Shown here in pieces: positions 46,962-55,323 of a DNA stretch of 64,000 nt (the stretch's first letter is position 1; each line of letters opens with the position of its first letter). The position numbers and the translations under genes are program-made. The notes under the pieces were generated by a model. It made no database searches. It had not been told where the DNA came from and worked only from the letters and a program-made list of their open reading frames with translations. The stretch lies in the NCBI RefSeq assembly GCF_044891285.1, contig NZ_JAUIYO010000010.1, positions 26,454 through 90,453 of the forward strand, given 5' to 3'. The stretch is from Pseudobacillus lumedeiriae (lineage in GTDB: Bacteria; Bacillota; Bacilli; Bacillales; Domibacillaceae).

Positions 46962-47082
46962 ACTATGTTAATGACTAGTGTTAATTTTGAGCTTTAGAGG
47001 CAGGAGCAGCGAGGAGACTCCTCGGCCGCCCGCGGAAAGCGAGTGCCCCAGCATAAATCAACAAAGGAATTTAACAAAACAT
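46962..47082 (-). repeat. Dispersed MITE-like repeat, copy C (most complete)
   Basis: About 121 bases with ends ATGTTAATGACTAGTGTTAAT and TTAACAAAACAT and a GC-rich core (GAGGAGACTCCTCGGCCGCC) able to fold into a hairpin. It is flanked by direct repeats AAGAAAA at 46955-46961 and 47083-47089, as expected from insertion. It separates the sigma-54 promoter from its upstream element. Confidence 0.8.
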
Positions 47083-47093
47083 AAGAAAAGATT

Positions 47094-47112
47094 TTAATGC
47101 TTATTTGCATGA
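47094..47112. promoter_or_regulatory. Upstream activator element of the aminotransferase promoter
   Basis: TTAATGCTTATTTGCATGA has the palindrome ATGC-N6-GCAT and is identical at 18 of 19 bases to 32557-32575. It now lies 170 bases from its -24 box, against 49 in the hyu region; the difference nearly equals the length of the inserted repeat. Confidence 0.75.
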
Positions 47113-47174
47113 ATAGTAAGGCTTATGAGCATCATTTCATGACGAAAATGGAGTTTTTTCCACCTTACAAACAT

Positions 47175-47214
47175 GAAAACCAGTGTGCTTCAAAGGGTTT
47201 TTGAAACACACTGG
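47175..47214 (-). terminator. Terminator of the second sigma-54 activator gene
   Basis: Stem of about 14 pairs, CCAGTGTG-TTCAA with TTGAA-CACACTGG, ending in TTTTC on the minus strand. Confidence 0.85.
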
Positions 47215-47228
47215 CCATTTAGCGGTCC

Positions 47229-48635
47229 TTATTTTCTTGTTAATTGGTATTTTTTTAACCGTCTCATTAATAAAGATTGACTGATTCCAAGCTCATCCGC
47301 TGTTTTTCGTGTCGTTTGACACTTTTCATATGCTTGTTCAATGATTTTCTGTTCAATCTCTTCCAGCTTCTCTGTCAATGATTGACCTTTTTCCAATTGG
47401 AAGTGATTGAAAGGCAGCTCCTGCGAATCATAAAGGTGTGTTGATAATTGAGTAGGGGTGATTTCATATGTAGGTGCCGTGATGACTAACCGCTCGACAA
47501 GGTTTTCGAGTTCACGAATATTTCCCGGCCACGGATAACTCCTCAATAATTGGAGGGCTTCGGGAGTCAGCTTGCATTGCCGGCCGTGCTTCTTATTAAA
47601 CTTCTTCAAGTTCATCTGAAGCAAACCGAAGATATCTTCTTGTCTCTCACGCAAAGATGGTACTTTCATTGGCAAAACATTCAATCTGTAATACAAATCC
47701 GAACGAAATTTCCCTTCAGTCACCAACTGCTGCAAATTGCGGTTAGTAGCGGTGATGATTCTAACATCAGCTGTATAAGTACGTGTATCTCCTATAGGAG
47801 TATACTTTTTCTGCTGCAAAAATTGTAATAGTTTAGCTTGTAATTGAATGGGCAATTCACCAATTTCATCCAAAAACAATGTACCGCCATCTGCTTGGGC
47901 AATTAACCCTTTCTTTCCATCTTTACTAGCTCCGGTGAATGCCCCCTTTTTATAGCCGAACAGCTCCGATTCAATGAGTGATTCCGGCAGTGCACCACAG
48001 TTAATTTCAACCATTGTTTCTTTACTCCGCTCACTTAACTGATGAATTCTCGCCGCTATTTCACTCTTTCCTACGCCTGTTTCTCCTGTAATAAGGATTG
48101 TCGTATCAACGAAAGCCGCCTTCTCCATCAGATTGGCCATCGAAACGTATGCCTTGCTTTTTCCAATAAAAAAATCACCGGATTCCTCGTTGTGACTCTT
48201 CCTCTTGATCTCCATAATTTCCCGGCTATATTTTTTCAAAAGCATCTGCATTTCCTCTAGTTTGGAAGTCGTTCGAACGATCCCTGTAATATCCCGGCTC
48301 TGTGTAATGACTAATTCGATCTGTCCTTTTTCATTTTTAATCGGATGTCCTGAAACCATAAATTTTCTCTTCGTTTCAGTTAATTGTACCGAACTGACCA
48401 TTGTCCTTTCTTCAAGTACCATGCTAGTGACAGACGGATTGAAAATCCCCATTCTCTCAAGTTCTTTTGAGCTTTTGCCAACGATCTCTTCTTTTGATCG
48501 ATTAATAAAATTTAAGCACGCTTGATTAATCCATAAGGCGATCCCCTCGCCATCAGAAATTAATATGCCGTCAGAAATGGCATTTAACAATTCTTCAAAG
48601 TACTCAGACAAGTGTGGAGATTTTTCTTTTAACAT
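47229..48635 (-). CDS. Sigma-54-dependent activator (PAS-AAA+-HTH)
   Basis: A 468-residue enhancer-binding protein. A single PAS domain (about 12-125, DGILISDGEGIALWINQACLNF) is followed by the AAA+ domain with Walker A TGETGVGKSE, the GAFTGA loop ([12 protein letters not shown]), Walker [12 protein letters not shown] and YYRLNVLPMKVPSLRERQED. The C-terminal helix-turn-helix is TTRKTADELGISQSLLMRRLKKY. It is a shorter paralogue of the activator at 32733-34457, with which it shares the AAA+ core. It is divergent from the TRAP operon, whose promoter at 48888-48903 has a -24/-12 box and a 12-base inverted repeat upstream, so this operon is its likely target. Confidence 0.95.
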   Translation of the reverse strand: MLKEKSPHLSEYFEELLNAISDGILISDGEGIALWINQACLNFINRSKEEIVGKSSKELERMGIFNPSVTSMVLEERTMVSSVQLTETKRKFMVSGHPIKNEKGQIELVITQSRDITGIVRTTSKLEEMQMLLKKYSREIMEIKRKSHNEESGDFFIGKSKAYVSMANLMEKAAFVDTTILITGETGVGKSEIAARIHQLSERSKETMVEINCGALPESLIESELFGYKKGAFTGASKDGKKGLIAQADGGTLFLDEIGELPIQLQAKLLQFLQQKKYTPIGDTRTYTADVRIITATNRNLQQLVTEGKFRSDLYYRLNVLPMKVPSLRERQEDIFGLLQMNLKKFNKKHGRQCKLTPEALQLLRSYPWPGNIRELENLVERLVITAPTYEITPTQLSTHLYDSQELPFNHFQLEKGQSLTEKLEEIEQKIIEQAYEKCQTTRKTADELGISQSLLMRRLKKYQLTRK

Positions 48636-48768
48636 CCTCTTCCCCCTTTATTTATTTCTGAAAAAAGGATCGATTTTAACTTATCAACAGTTTATCACGG
48701 ATAGTTGAAGCGATAAAGAATCAAATTGAATGAATATTTAAAATTTTTAACAAAATTGTCACATTTCC

Positions 48769-48810
48769 TTGAATCGAAAATAACTCAACATTGATTTGTT
48801 TTCGATTCAA
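48769..48810. promoter_or_regulatory. Inverted repeat, likely activator site of the TRAP operon
   Basis: TTGAATCGAAAA (48769-48780) and TTTTCGATTCAA (48799-48810) are perfect 12-base arms with an 18-base spacer. The site ends 77 bases before the -24 box, in the usual range for enhancer-binding proteins. It differs from the element shared by the hyu and aminotransferase promoters. Confidence 0.75.
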
Positions 48811-48887
48811 CACTTGAAATCCAGAAAGAAATCCCATGAAAGGGTGATAAAATCCACCTGTTTTCAAAAGAACATAACCATTACCTT

Positions 48888-48903
48888 TGGCATGTAATTT
48901 GCT
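48888..48903 (+). promoter_or_regulatory. Sigma-54 (-24/-12) promoter of the TRAP operon
   Basis: TGGCATGTAATTTGCT on the plus strand matches the sigma-54 consensus fully. Transcription should begin near 48914, which excludes the ATG at 48906 as a start of the next gene and supports the GTG at 48939. Confidence 0.9.
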
Positions 48904-48938
48904 TAATGTTATCTAAACCATTTAAGGGAGGTGAAAAA

Positions 48939-49895
48939 GTGTTATTAGTATCCTTGCCCGATCAATTACCTGAAAAAGAACGATTAAGACTTATTCAGCT
49001 TGTTCATCCAATGGAGGTATGGATAGAAGAACATTTTTTAGATGTTAAAAAAGAAATCCCTTTACAAAAGATTCAAATCTGGCTGACCTATGGCGCGGAT
49101 GTGACAGAAGAAGCACTTAAACAAATGCCATCTCTAAAATGGATTCAAGTGTTTCAATCGGGTGTAGAAAAAATCCCTTTAGAAGAACTTAAAAAGCGAA
49201 ACATTCTACTCACAAATATTAAAGGAATCCATGGCATACCAATGGCTGAACATGCTATGAGCACGATTCTATATTTTTCAAAAAACTTTGAGCAATATAC
49301 GATCAATAAACAAAAGCACCTTTGGAACCGCCGCGGACATGACGATGAAGTATATGGAAAGACGATTGCTATTTTTGGAGCGGGCACAGTTGGACAGGCG
49401 ATTGCGGAGAGATGTCAAGATTTTGGTATGCATGTGATTGGTGTCAACACGAGCGGCACGCTTAAGCCGCCTTTCGATGAAATGTATTCGATGAAAGATA
49501 AAGAAGATATATTAAAGAAAAGCGACTTTGTTCTATTGTTATTGCCAAGCATTCCAGAAACCTACCATTGCATGAGCAAACGTGAATTTTCCATTATGAA
49601 GGAAAGCGCTTACTTAATTAACTTAGGGCGCGGCTCCCTCATTCATAATAAGGACCTCATAGACAGCTTAGAAAACGGCAGCATCAAAGGCGCAGCGGTA
49701 GACGTCTTTGATGAGGAGCCGCTGCCAGAAGACAGTCCATTGTGGGATGCTCCGCATTTACTGATCACACCGCACATGGCAGCTCGTACGTGGCGATATT
49801 ACGAAAGAGCACTAGAAAAATTCGCCCTAAATTTAGAAGCTTATCAACATAATGAACAGCCCCCCTATTACATTGACTTAAACAAAGGCTATTGA
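48939..49895 (+). CDS. D-2-hydroxyacid dehydrogenase
   Basis: NAD(P)-dependent reductase/dehydrogenase of 318 residues acting on 2-oxo acids or 2-hydroxyacids such as glyoxylate or hydroxypyruvate. The cofactor motif is Gly147-x-Gly149-xx-Gly152 in IAIFGAGTVGQAIA, and the catalytic set Arg231 (INLGRGS), Glu260 (VDVFDEEPLP) and His279 (LLITPHMAART) is complete. The start is a GTG with AAGGGAGGTG upstream; the longer frame from 48906 begins before the predicted transcription start. First gene of a seven-gene operon; it overlaps no other real frame and is followed by the aldolase-like gene after 80 bases. Confidence 0.92.
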   Translation: MLLVSLPDQLPEKERLRLIQLVHPMEVWIEEHFLDVKKEIPLQKIQIWLTYGADVTEEALKQMPSLKWIQVFQSGVEKIPLEELKKRNILLTNIKGIHGIPMAEHAMSTILYFSKNFEQYTINKQKHLWNRRGHDDEVYGKTIAIFGAGTVGQAIAERCQDFGMHVIGVNTSGTLKPPFDEMYSMKDKEDILKKSDFVLLLLPSIPETYHCMSKREFSIMKESAYLINLGRGSLIHNKDLIDSLENGSIKGAAVDVFDEEPLPEDSPLWDAPHLLITPHMAARTWRYYERALEKFALNLEAYQHNEQPPYYIDLNKGY

Positions 49896-49975
49896 AAAAT
49901 GAGAGTGTAGACAAAGGCTATTTTGAACAATCGCAGGTTAATAAAAAGGCACCTATTTGTTTGGAGGTTAGATAC

Positions 49976-50734
49976 ATGAAGAAACAAGAAACGGTGATTG
50001 CCAGCCAGCAAAGAACGATTGAAGAAGAACGTCAATACCGAAAAGAAAGATTAGCCGCCTCTTTCCGCTTGTTTGCCAGATACGATTACGATATGGGTGT
50101 CGCTGGCCATATTACTGCCCGGGACCCCGAATACACCGATCATTTTTGGGTCAACCCATTCGCCATGGATTTCAGCCAAATTAAAGTGTCCGACTTAGTG
50201 TTAGCCAATCATCAAGGAAAAGTCGTGGAGGGAAACAAACCGATTAATAAGGCAGCCTTTGCGATTCATTCAAGAATTCATGAAGCCCGTCCTGATGTCA
50301 TTGCTGCGGCTCATTCACATTCGATCTACGGAAAAAGCTTTTCTTCTCTTGGAAAACTGCTTAAACCAATTACACAAGATGCCTGCGCATTTTACGAGGA
50401 TCATGGCTTGTTTGACGACTATACAGGTGTTGTATTCGATGTCGAAGAAGGTGACCGGATTGCCGCGGCATTAAAAAACTATAAAGCTGTCATTCTCCGA
50501 AACCATGGACTATTAACGGTCGGAAAATCAGTAGAAGAAGCAATATGGTGGTTCATTTCTATGGACCGTGCGTGCCAAGCACAATTGTTGGCAGAAGCTG
50601 CAGGCACTCCAATAAATATTGACCATCATCAAGCGATCAAAACGCGGGGAGAAGTCGGCTCACCGCAGGCAAAAATTAATTTTCAACCGATGTGGGAGCG
50701 TATCGTCAAACAAGAACCGGACCTATTAAATTAA
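49976..50734 (+). CDS. Class II aldolase/adducin family protein
   Basis: A 252-residue protein of the fuculose-aldolase/adducin fold. Metal-binding histidines are visible at 113 and 115 (AAHSHSIYGK) and 177 (RNHGLLTVG). The position where true aldolases carry a catalytic glutamate (PSSE-type motif) reads NKPINKAAFAIH, so it may be a decarboxylase, dehydratase or a non-aldolase member. The start at 49976 has a perfect GGAGG site; the open frame to 49892 is extra. It sits between a hydroxyacid dehydrogenase and TRAP genes, suggesting use on an imported hydroxy or oxo acid. Confidence 0.88.
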   Translation: MKKQETVIASQQRTIEEERQYRKERLAASFRLFARYDYDMGVAGHITARDPEYTDHFWVNPFAMDFSQIKVSDLVLANHQGKVVEGNKPINKAAFAIHSRIHEARPDVIAAAHSHSIYGKSFSSLGKLLKPITQDACAFYEDHGLFDDYTGVVFDVEEGDRIAAALKNYKAVILRNHGLLTVGKSVEEAIWWFISMDRACQAQLLAEAAGTPINIDHHQAIKTRGEVGSPQAKINFQPMWERIVKQEPDLLN

Positions 50735-50751
50735 AAAAAGAGGTGCTATAT

Positions 50752-51789
50752 ATGAAGACGAAAAAATTATCAAAGGTTTTGTCCATTCCTCTCGCCTTTT
50801 CCTTTCTCTTAGCAGGCTGTGCATCTAGTGGATCAGATACAGGTGCCAAGAGTAAAGACAGTAATACAGTCGAACTGAAAATCACACATGCTGTACCAGA
50901 AGACCATGCCTCACATTTAGCGCTGTTAGACTTTAAAGAAAAGTTAGCTGAAAAGTCAGATGGCAAAATCGACTTGAAAATTTTCCCTAACGGCCAATTA
51001 TACGGCTCCGACCGTGAAGCGGTCGAAGCGACACAACTAGGAAATGTAGATATGACAATGGTGGCTACGCCAACAATGGCAAGCTTTGAACCGGCATTTA
51101 TGGTATTTGACTTACCATTCATTTTCCCTACGCGGGATGAAGCGCATAAAGCATTAGACGGTCAACTGGGTGAAAAATTGAACGAACTGCTCCCTGCCCA
51201 AAAGCTTGTCGGACTTGGGTATGGTGAAAATGGATTCCGCCAATATTTAAATAACGTTCGTCCGATTAAAGAGCCGAACGATTTTAAAGGATTGAAATTC
51301 CGTGTAATTGAAAACAAATTGTACCAGGATGCTTTTGATTCAATGGGAGCAAACTCTTCGCCGCTTGCGTTTGGAGAAACATATTCTGCTCTTCAGCAAA
51401 ATACATTTGACGGAATGGACAGCCCTGTTTCATTAGTCTATGCGATGAAATTTTATGAAGTGCAAAAGTATTTGACGATTGGTGATCAAACGTATGCTCC
51501 GCTCATCACTGTCATCAATAAAGAAAAACTAGACTCCATGCCTAAGGACTTACAAGAAATCCTTGTATCTGAAGCACAAGAAATGTCTAAACATCAAAGG
51601 GAATTGGCTCACAAACAAGATACAGAGCAATTAGCTAAATTAAAAGAGGCTGGAATGAAAGTAAACGAACTTTCCGCTAAGGATAAACAAAAATTCAGAA
51701 AGCACCTTCAGCCCATTTACGATAAGTATGTCAGCCAAATCGGTAAAGATTACGTAGATGCGGCAATGGCTGCAGCTAAAGGAGAATAA
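50752..51789 (+). CDS. dctP: TRAP transporter substrate-binding lipoprotein DctP
   Basis: A 345-residue extracytoplasmic solute receptor. It has a signal peptide with lipobox LLAGC (Cys23), then the TRAP periplasmic domain (VELKITHAVPEDHASHLALLDF, FPNGQLYGSDREAVEATQLGNVDM, RVIENKLYQDAF). The conserved Arg in GLKFRV normally holds the carboxylate of the ligand, so an organic acid is bound. The start at 50752 follows AGAGGTG and the upstream extension is discarded. Partner DctQ and DctM genes follow, completing one transporter. Confidence 0.96.
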   Translation: MKTKKLSKVLSIPLAFSFLLAGCASSGSDTGAKSKDSNTVELKITHAVPEDHASHLALLDFKEKLAEKSDGKIDLKIFPNGQLYGSDREAVEATQLGNVDMTMVATPTMASFEPAFMVFDLPFIFPTRDEAHKALDGQLGEKLNELLPAQKLVGLGYGENGFRQYLNNVRPIKEPNDFKGLKFRVIENKLYQDAFDSMGANSSPLAFGETYSALQQNTFDGMDSPVSLVYAMKFYEVQKYLTIGDQTYAPLITVINKEKLDSMPKDLQEILVSEAQEMSKHQRELAHKQDTEQLAKLKEAGMKVNELSAKDKQKFRKHLQPIYDKYVSQIGKDYVDAAMAAAKGE

Positions 51790-51819
51790 AGCAAGTCCTA
51801 TAACCAGGAGGAACAATAA

Positions 51820-52314
51820 ATGATGAAAAAAAATATAAGGGACGCAAAAATTGAAGAATGGCTGCTCGTCGCTTCACTGTTACTCATTGTTGCTTTAGTA
51901 TTTGCACAAGTCATTTTTAGATATTTAATTAGTTCCTCTCTCGGTTGGAGTGAAGAGCTATCCAGATATATTTTAATCTGGATAGCTTGGATCGGTGCAG
52001 CGTATGCTGTTCGCGCACAAAAACACATTCGAGTGGAACTGCTGAAGAACATAGTCAATGAATCTGGGAAAAAAGTGATCGAATGTATAGCCCTTCTTCT
52101 TTGGTTTCTCTTCGCTCTATTCCTTGTCATTAATGGAACTCAATTAATCTTAAGTATTCATGAAACAGGGCAAATAAGCCCGTCTAACGGTATTCCAATG
52201 TGGATCGTATACTTAGCTGTACCTATTGGGGGAGGATTAATGACATTAAGGCTGATCCAGGAAATGATTTATATTTTGAAGCCGGGTCTAAATGAGGGAG
52301 GTATGAAAAATTGA
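51820..52314 (+). CDS. dctQ: TRAP transporter small permease DctQ
   Basis: A 164-residue protein with four membrane helices (about 15-37, 50-70, 88-108 and 130-150). The motif WSEELSRYILIWIAWIGAAYAVR between helices 2 and 3 is the DctQ signature. It starts at an ATG with AGGAGGAACAATAA upstream (a second ATG follows at once) and its last four bases overlap the start of dctM. Confidence 0.93.
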   Translation: MMKKNIRDAKIEEWLLVASLLLIVALVFAQVIFRYLISSSLGWSEELSRYILIWIAWIGAAYAVRAQKHIRVELLKNIVNESGKKVIECIALLLWFLFALFLVINGTQLILSIHETGQISPSNGIPMWIVYLAVPIGGGLMTLRLIQEMIYILKPGLNEGGMKN

Positions 52315-53657
52315 CAACCCTTGTGCTATTTGCGTCTCTATTTGTATTCATTGCTTTAAGCGTTCCAATAGGGATTGCTATCGGTCTTTCCACTTTAATC
52401 ACTGCCATGTTTTTCACTGATGGCATTCCTGTCATGACATTAACACAAAAAGTCTTTACATCCCTTGACTCTTTTCCCATCATGGCGATTCCCTTCTTCA
52501 TGATGGCTGGTATTTTAATGGGTAAAGGCGGCGTTTCCAAAAGACTGCTGGACTTTGCAGGCTCATTAGTCGGCTTTATTATGGGCGGTTTAGCAATGGT
52601 CACGGTGCTCACCTGTATGTTTTTCGCTGCTATTTCAGGTTCCGGTCCCGCAACGGTTGCGGCTATCGGCTCCTTCATGATCCCAGCAATGGATAAAGAG
52701 AAATACGGCCGGGGATTTGCAGCGGCCATCACAGCTTCTGCCGGAGCCATTGGTGTGATCATCCCTCCGAGCATTCCTTTTGTTTTGTACGGTGTCGTCG
52801 GAAGTGTTTCAATTGGAAGCCTTTTCCTTGCCGGCATTTTACCTGGAATCATGATTGGTGTCTCTTTAATGATCGTTTCTTATTTTATCATCAAAAGAAA
52901 AGCTCAAAAGGCTGCTTCCACTGTCTCCAAAGAAAGCATTGCATTAAACGAGACTTCAGCAGCGATTGAACAAATAAAGGCAAAGCGAATTGATTTCAAA
53001 CACGTGTTGAAAACGTTTTATGAAGCAAAATGGGCCCTGCTTACACCCGTTATTATTCTCGGGGGGATTTACGGAAGTATTTTTACCCCTACAGAATCAG
53101 CAGCAGTTGCTATTATTTACGGCTTAATCGTAGGTATGTTTATCCATAAGGAACTAAGCTGGCGGGACATATATGACAGCGCTTTAGAGACGATCCAAGT
53201 CGTTGGAGCTACTCTGTATATGATTGGTTTATCGATCGCCTTTGCTTACGTATTAAATATCGAGCAAATCCCGCAGCAAATTGCTGACTTCATTCTTGGC
53301 TTTTCCACGAATGTCTATATTGTCCTCTTTTTAATTATTTTGTTCCTGCTCGTTGTGGGCGCATTTTTGGACACGATTGCAGCGCTCGTTATTTTGACTC
53401 CGATCCTGCTTCCAATTGTTACACAAGTCGGAGTAGACCCTGTCCACTTCGGTGTGATTCTCGTAACCGCTCTAGCGATAGGATTTATTACACCTCCTGT
53501 TGGTGTCAACTTATTCGTCGCTTCAGCCATAGGAAATATCTCGATTGAGAGAATAGCGGCCGCAGCGATCCCATTGTTTGTTGTTATGCTATTCATCCTA
53601 TTTCTCATAAGCTATATTCCGTTTTTCTCCACCTTCCTGCCAAGCCTGGCTAGTTAA
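52311..53657 (+). CDS. dctM: TRAP transporter large permease DctM
   Basis: The 448-residue transport subunit, about 12 helices with re-entrant loops. The motifs AAISGSGPATVAAIGSFMIPAM and GFITPPVGVNLFVASAI are the substrate/Na+ loops of the ion-transporter superfamily. Translation begins at a TTG that overlaps the dctQ stop by four bases, after GGGAGGT. Between helices a polar segment of about 40 residues (KAASTVSKESIALNETSAAIEQ) is unusually long but still in the family's range. With DctP and DctQ it imports an organic acid with Na+. Confidence 0.95.
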   Translation: MTTLVLFASLFVFIALSVPIGIAIGLSTLITAMFFTDGIPVMTLTQKVFTSLDSFPIMAIPFFMMAGILMGKGGVSKRLLDFAGSLVGFIMGGLAMVTVLTCMFFAAISGSGPATVAAIGSFMIPAMDKEKYGRGFAAAITASAGAIGVIIPPSIPFVLYGVVGSVSIGSLFLAGILPGIMIGVSLMIVSYFIIKRKAQKAASTVSKESIALNETSAAIEQIKAKRIDFKHVLKTFYEAKWALLTPVIILGGIYGSIFTPTESAAVAIIYGLIVGMFIHKELSWRDIYDSALETIQVVGATLYMIGLSIAFAYVLNIEQIPQQIADFILGFSTNVYIVLFLIILFLLVVGAFLDTIAALVILTPILLPIVTQVGVDPVHFGVILVTALAIGFITPPVGVNLFVASAIGNISIERIAAAAIPLFVVMLFILFLISYIPFFSTFLPSLAS

Positions 53658-53706
53658 ATGAAGAAAATCGGGTAATGTCTCTCGGATAATGGAGGTTTAA
53701 CAGATC

Positions 53707-55323
53707 ATGACTCATTTATATGCAGATACAATTTTATATAATGGTTCTATTGTAGCAATGGATGAAGAAAAAAGAACATACCAGGCCGCTGCTTTAAAAG
53801 ACAGTAAAATCCTTGCTCTCGGCAATGAACAATTAATGAAAAACTATAGCGGTCCTTACACTGAAGCGATCAATTTGGAAGGAAAAACCGTACTTCCGGG
53901 CTTCATTGATGCCCATCAACATATTTTTAATACAGGGTTTAATTTATTAACGATCAACTGTGACTTTTCGTCTTCGTCAGAAATCGTGGAAGCGATCAAG
54001 AAGCGGGCGGAGGAAAGCCATCCCGATGAATGGATTATCGGCTGGGGGTACAATGAGTCCAACTTCTCTGAAGATCGGCCGTTAGATCAATACACTTTCA
54101 CAGATATCGAGAATCCTATTTTCATTGCAAGGTATTGCCTGCACACGGCAGTCGTGAACGGGCGCGCCTTAGAACTGGCAGGCATCTCTAGAGATACTGT
54201 CATTGAAGGAGGCATTATCGAAAAAGATCCTCATGGAAAGCCGACCGGCATTCTTAAAGAAAAAGCAATGGAGCTTGTAAAAAGCGTTATGCCTCCCCAT
54301 ACGGAAGAATCACTGTCGGAAATGGTGATACGCGCAAACCATGAATATATACGAAATGGAATTACAAGTGTACACGAAGCAGGCCTCGGTTTTTTCTCTG
54401 GTTCAATGGAAGAATTTAAAGTGTTACAACAATTATCCGAAGCAAAGAAGCTAAACGTCAGAATATACGCGATGATTCTAACCGATTTCTTCAAGCATCT
54501 TAATGGAGTTAAATTACAAGGGAATTTCGGCAACGAAAACTTAAAAGTTGGCTCTGTTAAATTGTTTTGTGATGGTACGTTAGGAGGACAAACCGCGGCG
54601 ATGTCGAGGCCATACGCCAACAACAGGGCCAATACAGGAATCTATATGTATTCGGACCAGGAGCTGGAGAACAAAATCACGGAAGCGCATCAAGCAGGCT
54701 ATCAAATTGCTGTTCATGCTATGGGTGATGCAGCGATTGAAAAGATTTTAACTTTATTCGAAAAAGCACTGCAAACATATCCGCGCAGCGACCACCGCCA
54801 TCGTATTGAACACGCGGCTGTCACACGGGACGACTTAATTCAAAAAATGAAAGACCTTGGTGTCATCCCGGTCCCTCAATATGGACTTATTCATGACATG
54901 GGGGATATTTATATGAAGGTTCTGGATCAGCCTGCTTATAATTATGTGTTTGCCAGTAAAACATTTTATGATGCGGGACTAAAACCTGCCGGAAGTTCAG
55001 ATAGCCCTGTCATTGATTTTTCTCCTTTAGCAGGTATATACGCAGCGATGAGCCGTGAAACAAAAAACAAATCTGTGTTTCTTCCAGAACAAAGATTAAG
55101 TTTAGTAGAAGCCATTGAAACGTACACCGCGTTTGCTGCTCGTGCTTCTTTTGACGAAAACATAAAAGGAACATTAGAAGTTGGAAAATTAGCAGATATG
55201 GTTGTCCTTCCTGCTAACTTTATGCAATTTAGCGCAGAAGAAGTCAAAAATACCGAAGTAGATATGACAATTATTGGAGGGGAAATTGTTTTCCAACGAG
55301 AAAGGAGCCACCAACATGGATGA
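53707..55323 (+). CDS. Amidohydrolase family protein (YtcJ-like)
   Basis: A 538-residue metal-dependent hydrolase. It opens with the small beta-sandwich domain and then the TIM-barrel metal motif LPGFIDAHQHIF (about 61-72), with QIAVHAMGDAAI (His) and HRIEHAAV further on, and ends in the family's LADMVVLPANF. The group (YtcJ, AepA-like) includes N-acyl and cyclic amide hydrolases with poorly known substrates. It follows dctM by 50 bases with TGGAGG before the ATG and overlaps the start of the next hydrolase. In this operon it could open a cyclic or acylated amide taken up by the TRAP system. Confidence 0.9.
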   Translation: MTHLYADTILYNGSIVAMDEEKRTYQAAALKDSKILALGNEQLMKNYSGPYTEAINLEGKTVLPGFIDAHQHIFNTGFNLLTINCDFSSSSEIVEAIKKRAEESHPDEWIIGWGYNESNFSEDRPLDQYTFTDIENPIFIARYCLHTAVVNGRALELAGISRDTVIEGGIIEKDPHGKPTGILKEKAMELVKSVMPPHTEESLSEMVIRANHEYIRNGITSVHEAGLGFFSGSMEEFKVLQQLSEAKKLNVRIYAMILTDFFKHLNGVKLQGNFGNENLKVGSVKLFCDGTLGGQTAAMSRPYANNRANTGIYMYSDQELENKITEAHQAGYQIAVHAMGDAAIEKILTLFEKALQTYPRSDHRHRIEHAAVTRDDLIQKMKDLGVIPVPQYGLIHDMGDIYMKVLDQPAYNYVFASKTFYDAGLKPAGSSDSPVIDFSPLAGIYAAMSRETKNKSVFLPEQRLSLVEAIETYTAFAARASFDENIKGTLEVGKLADMVVLPANFMQFSAEEVKNTEVDMTIIGGEIVFQRERSHQHG

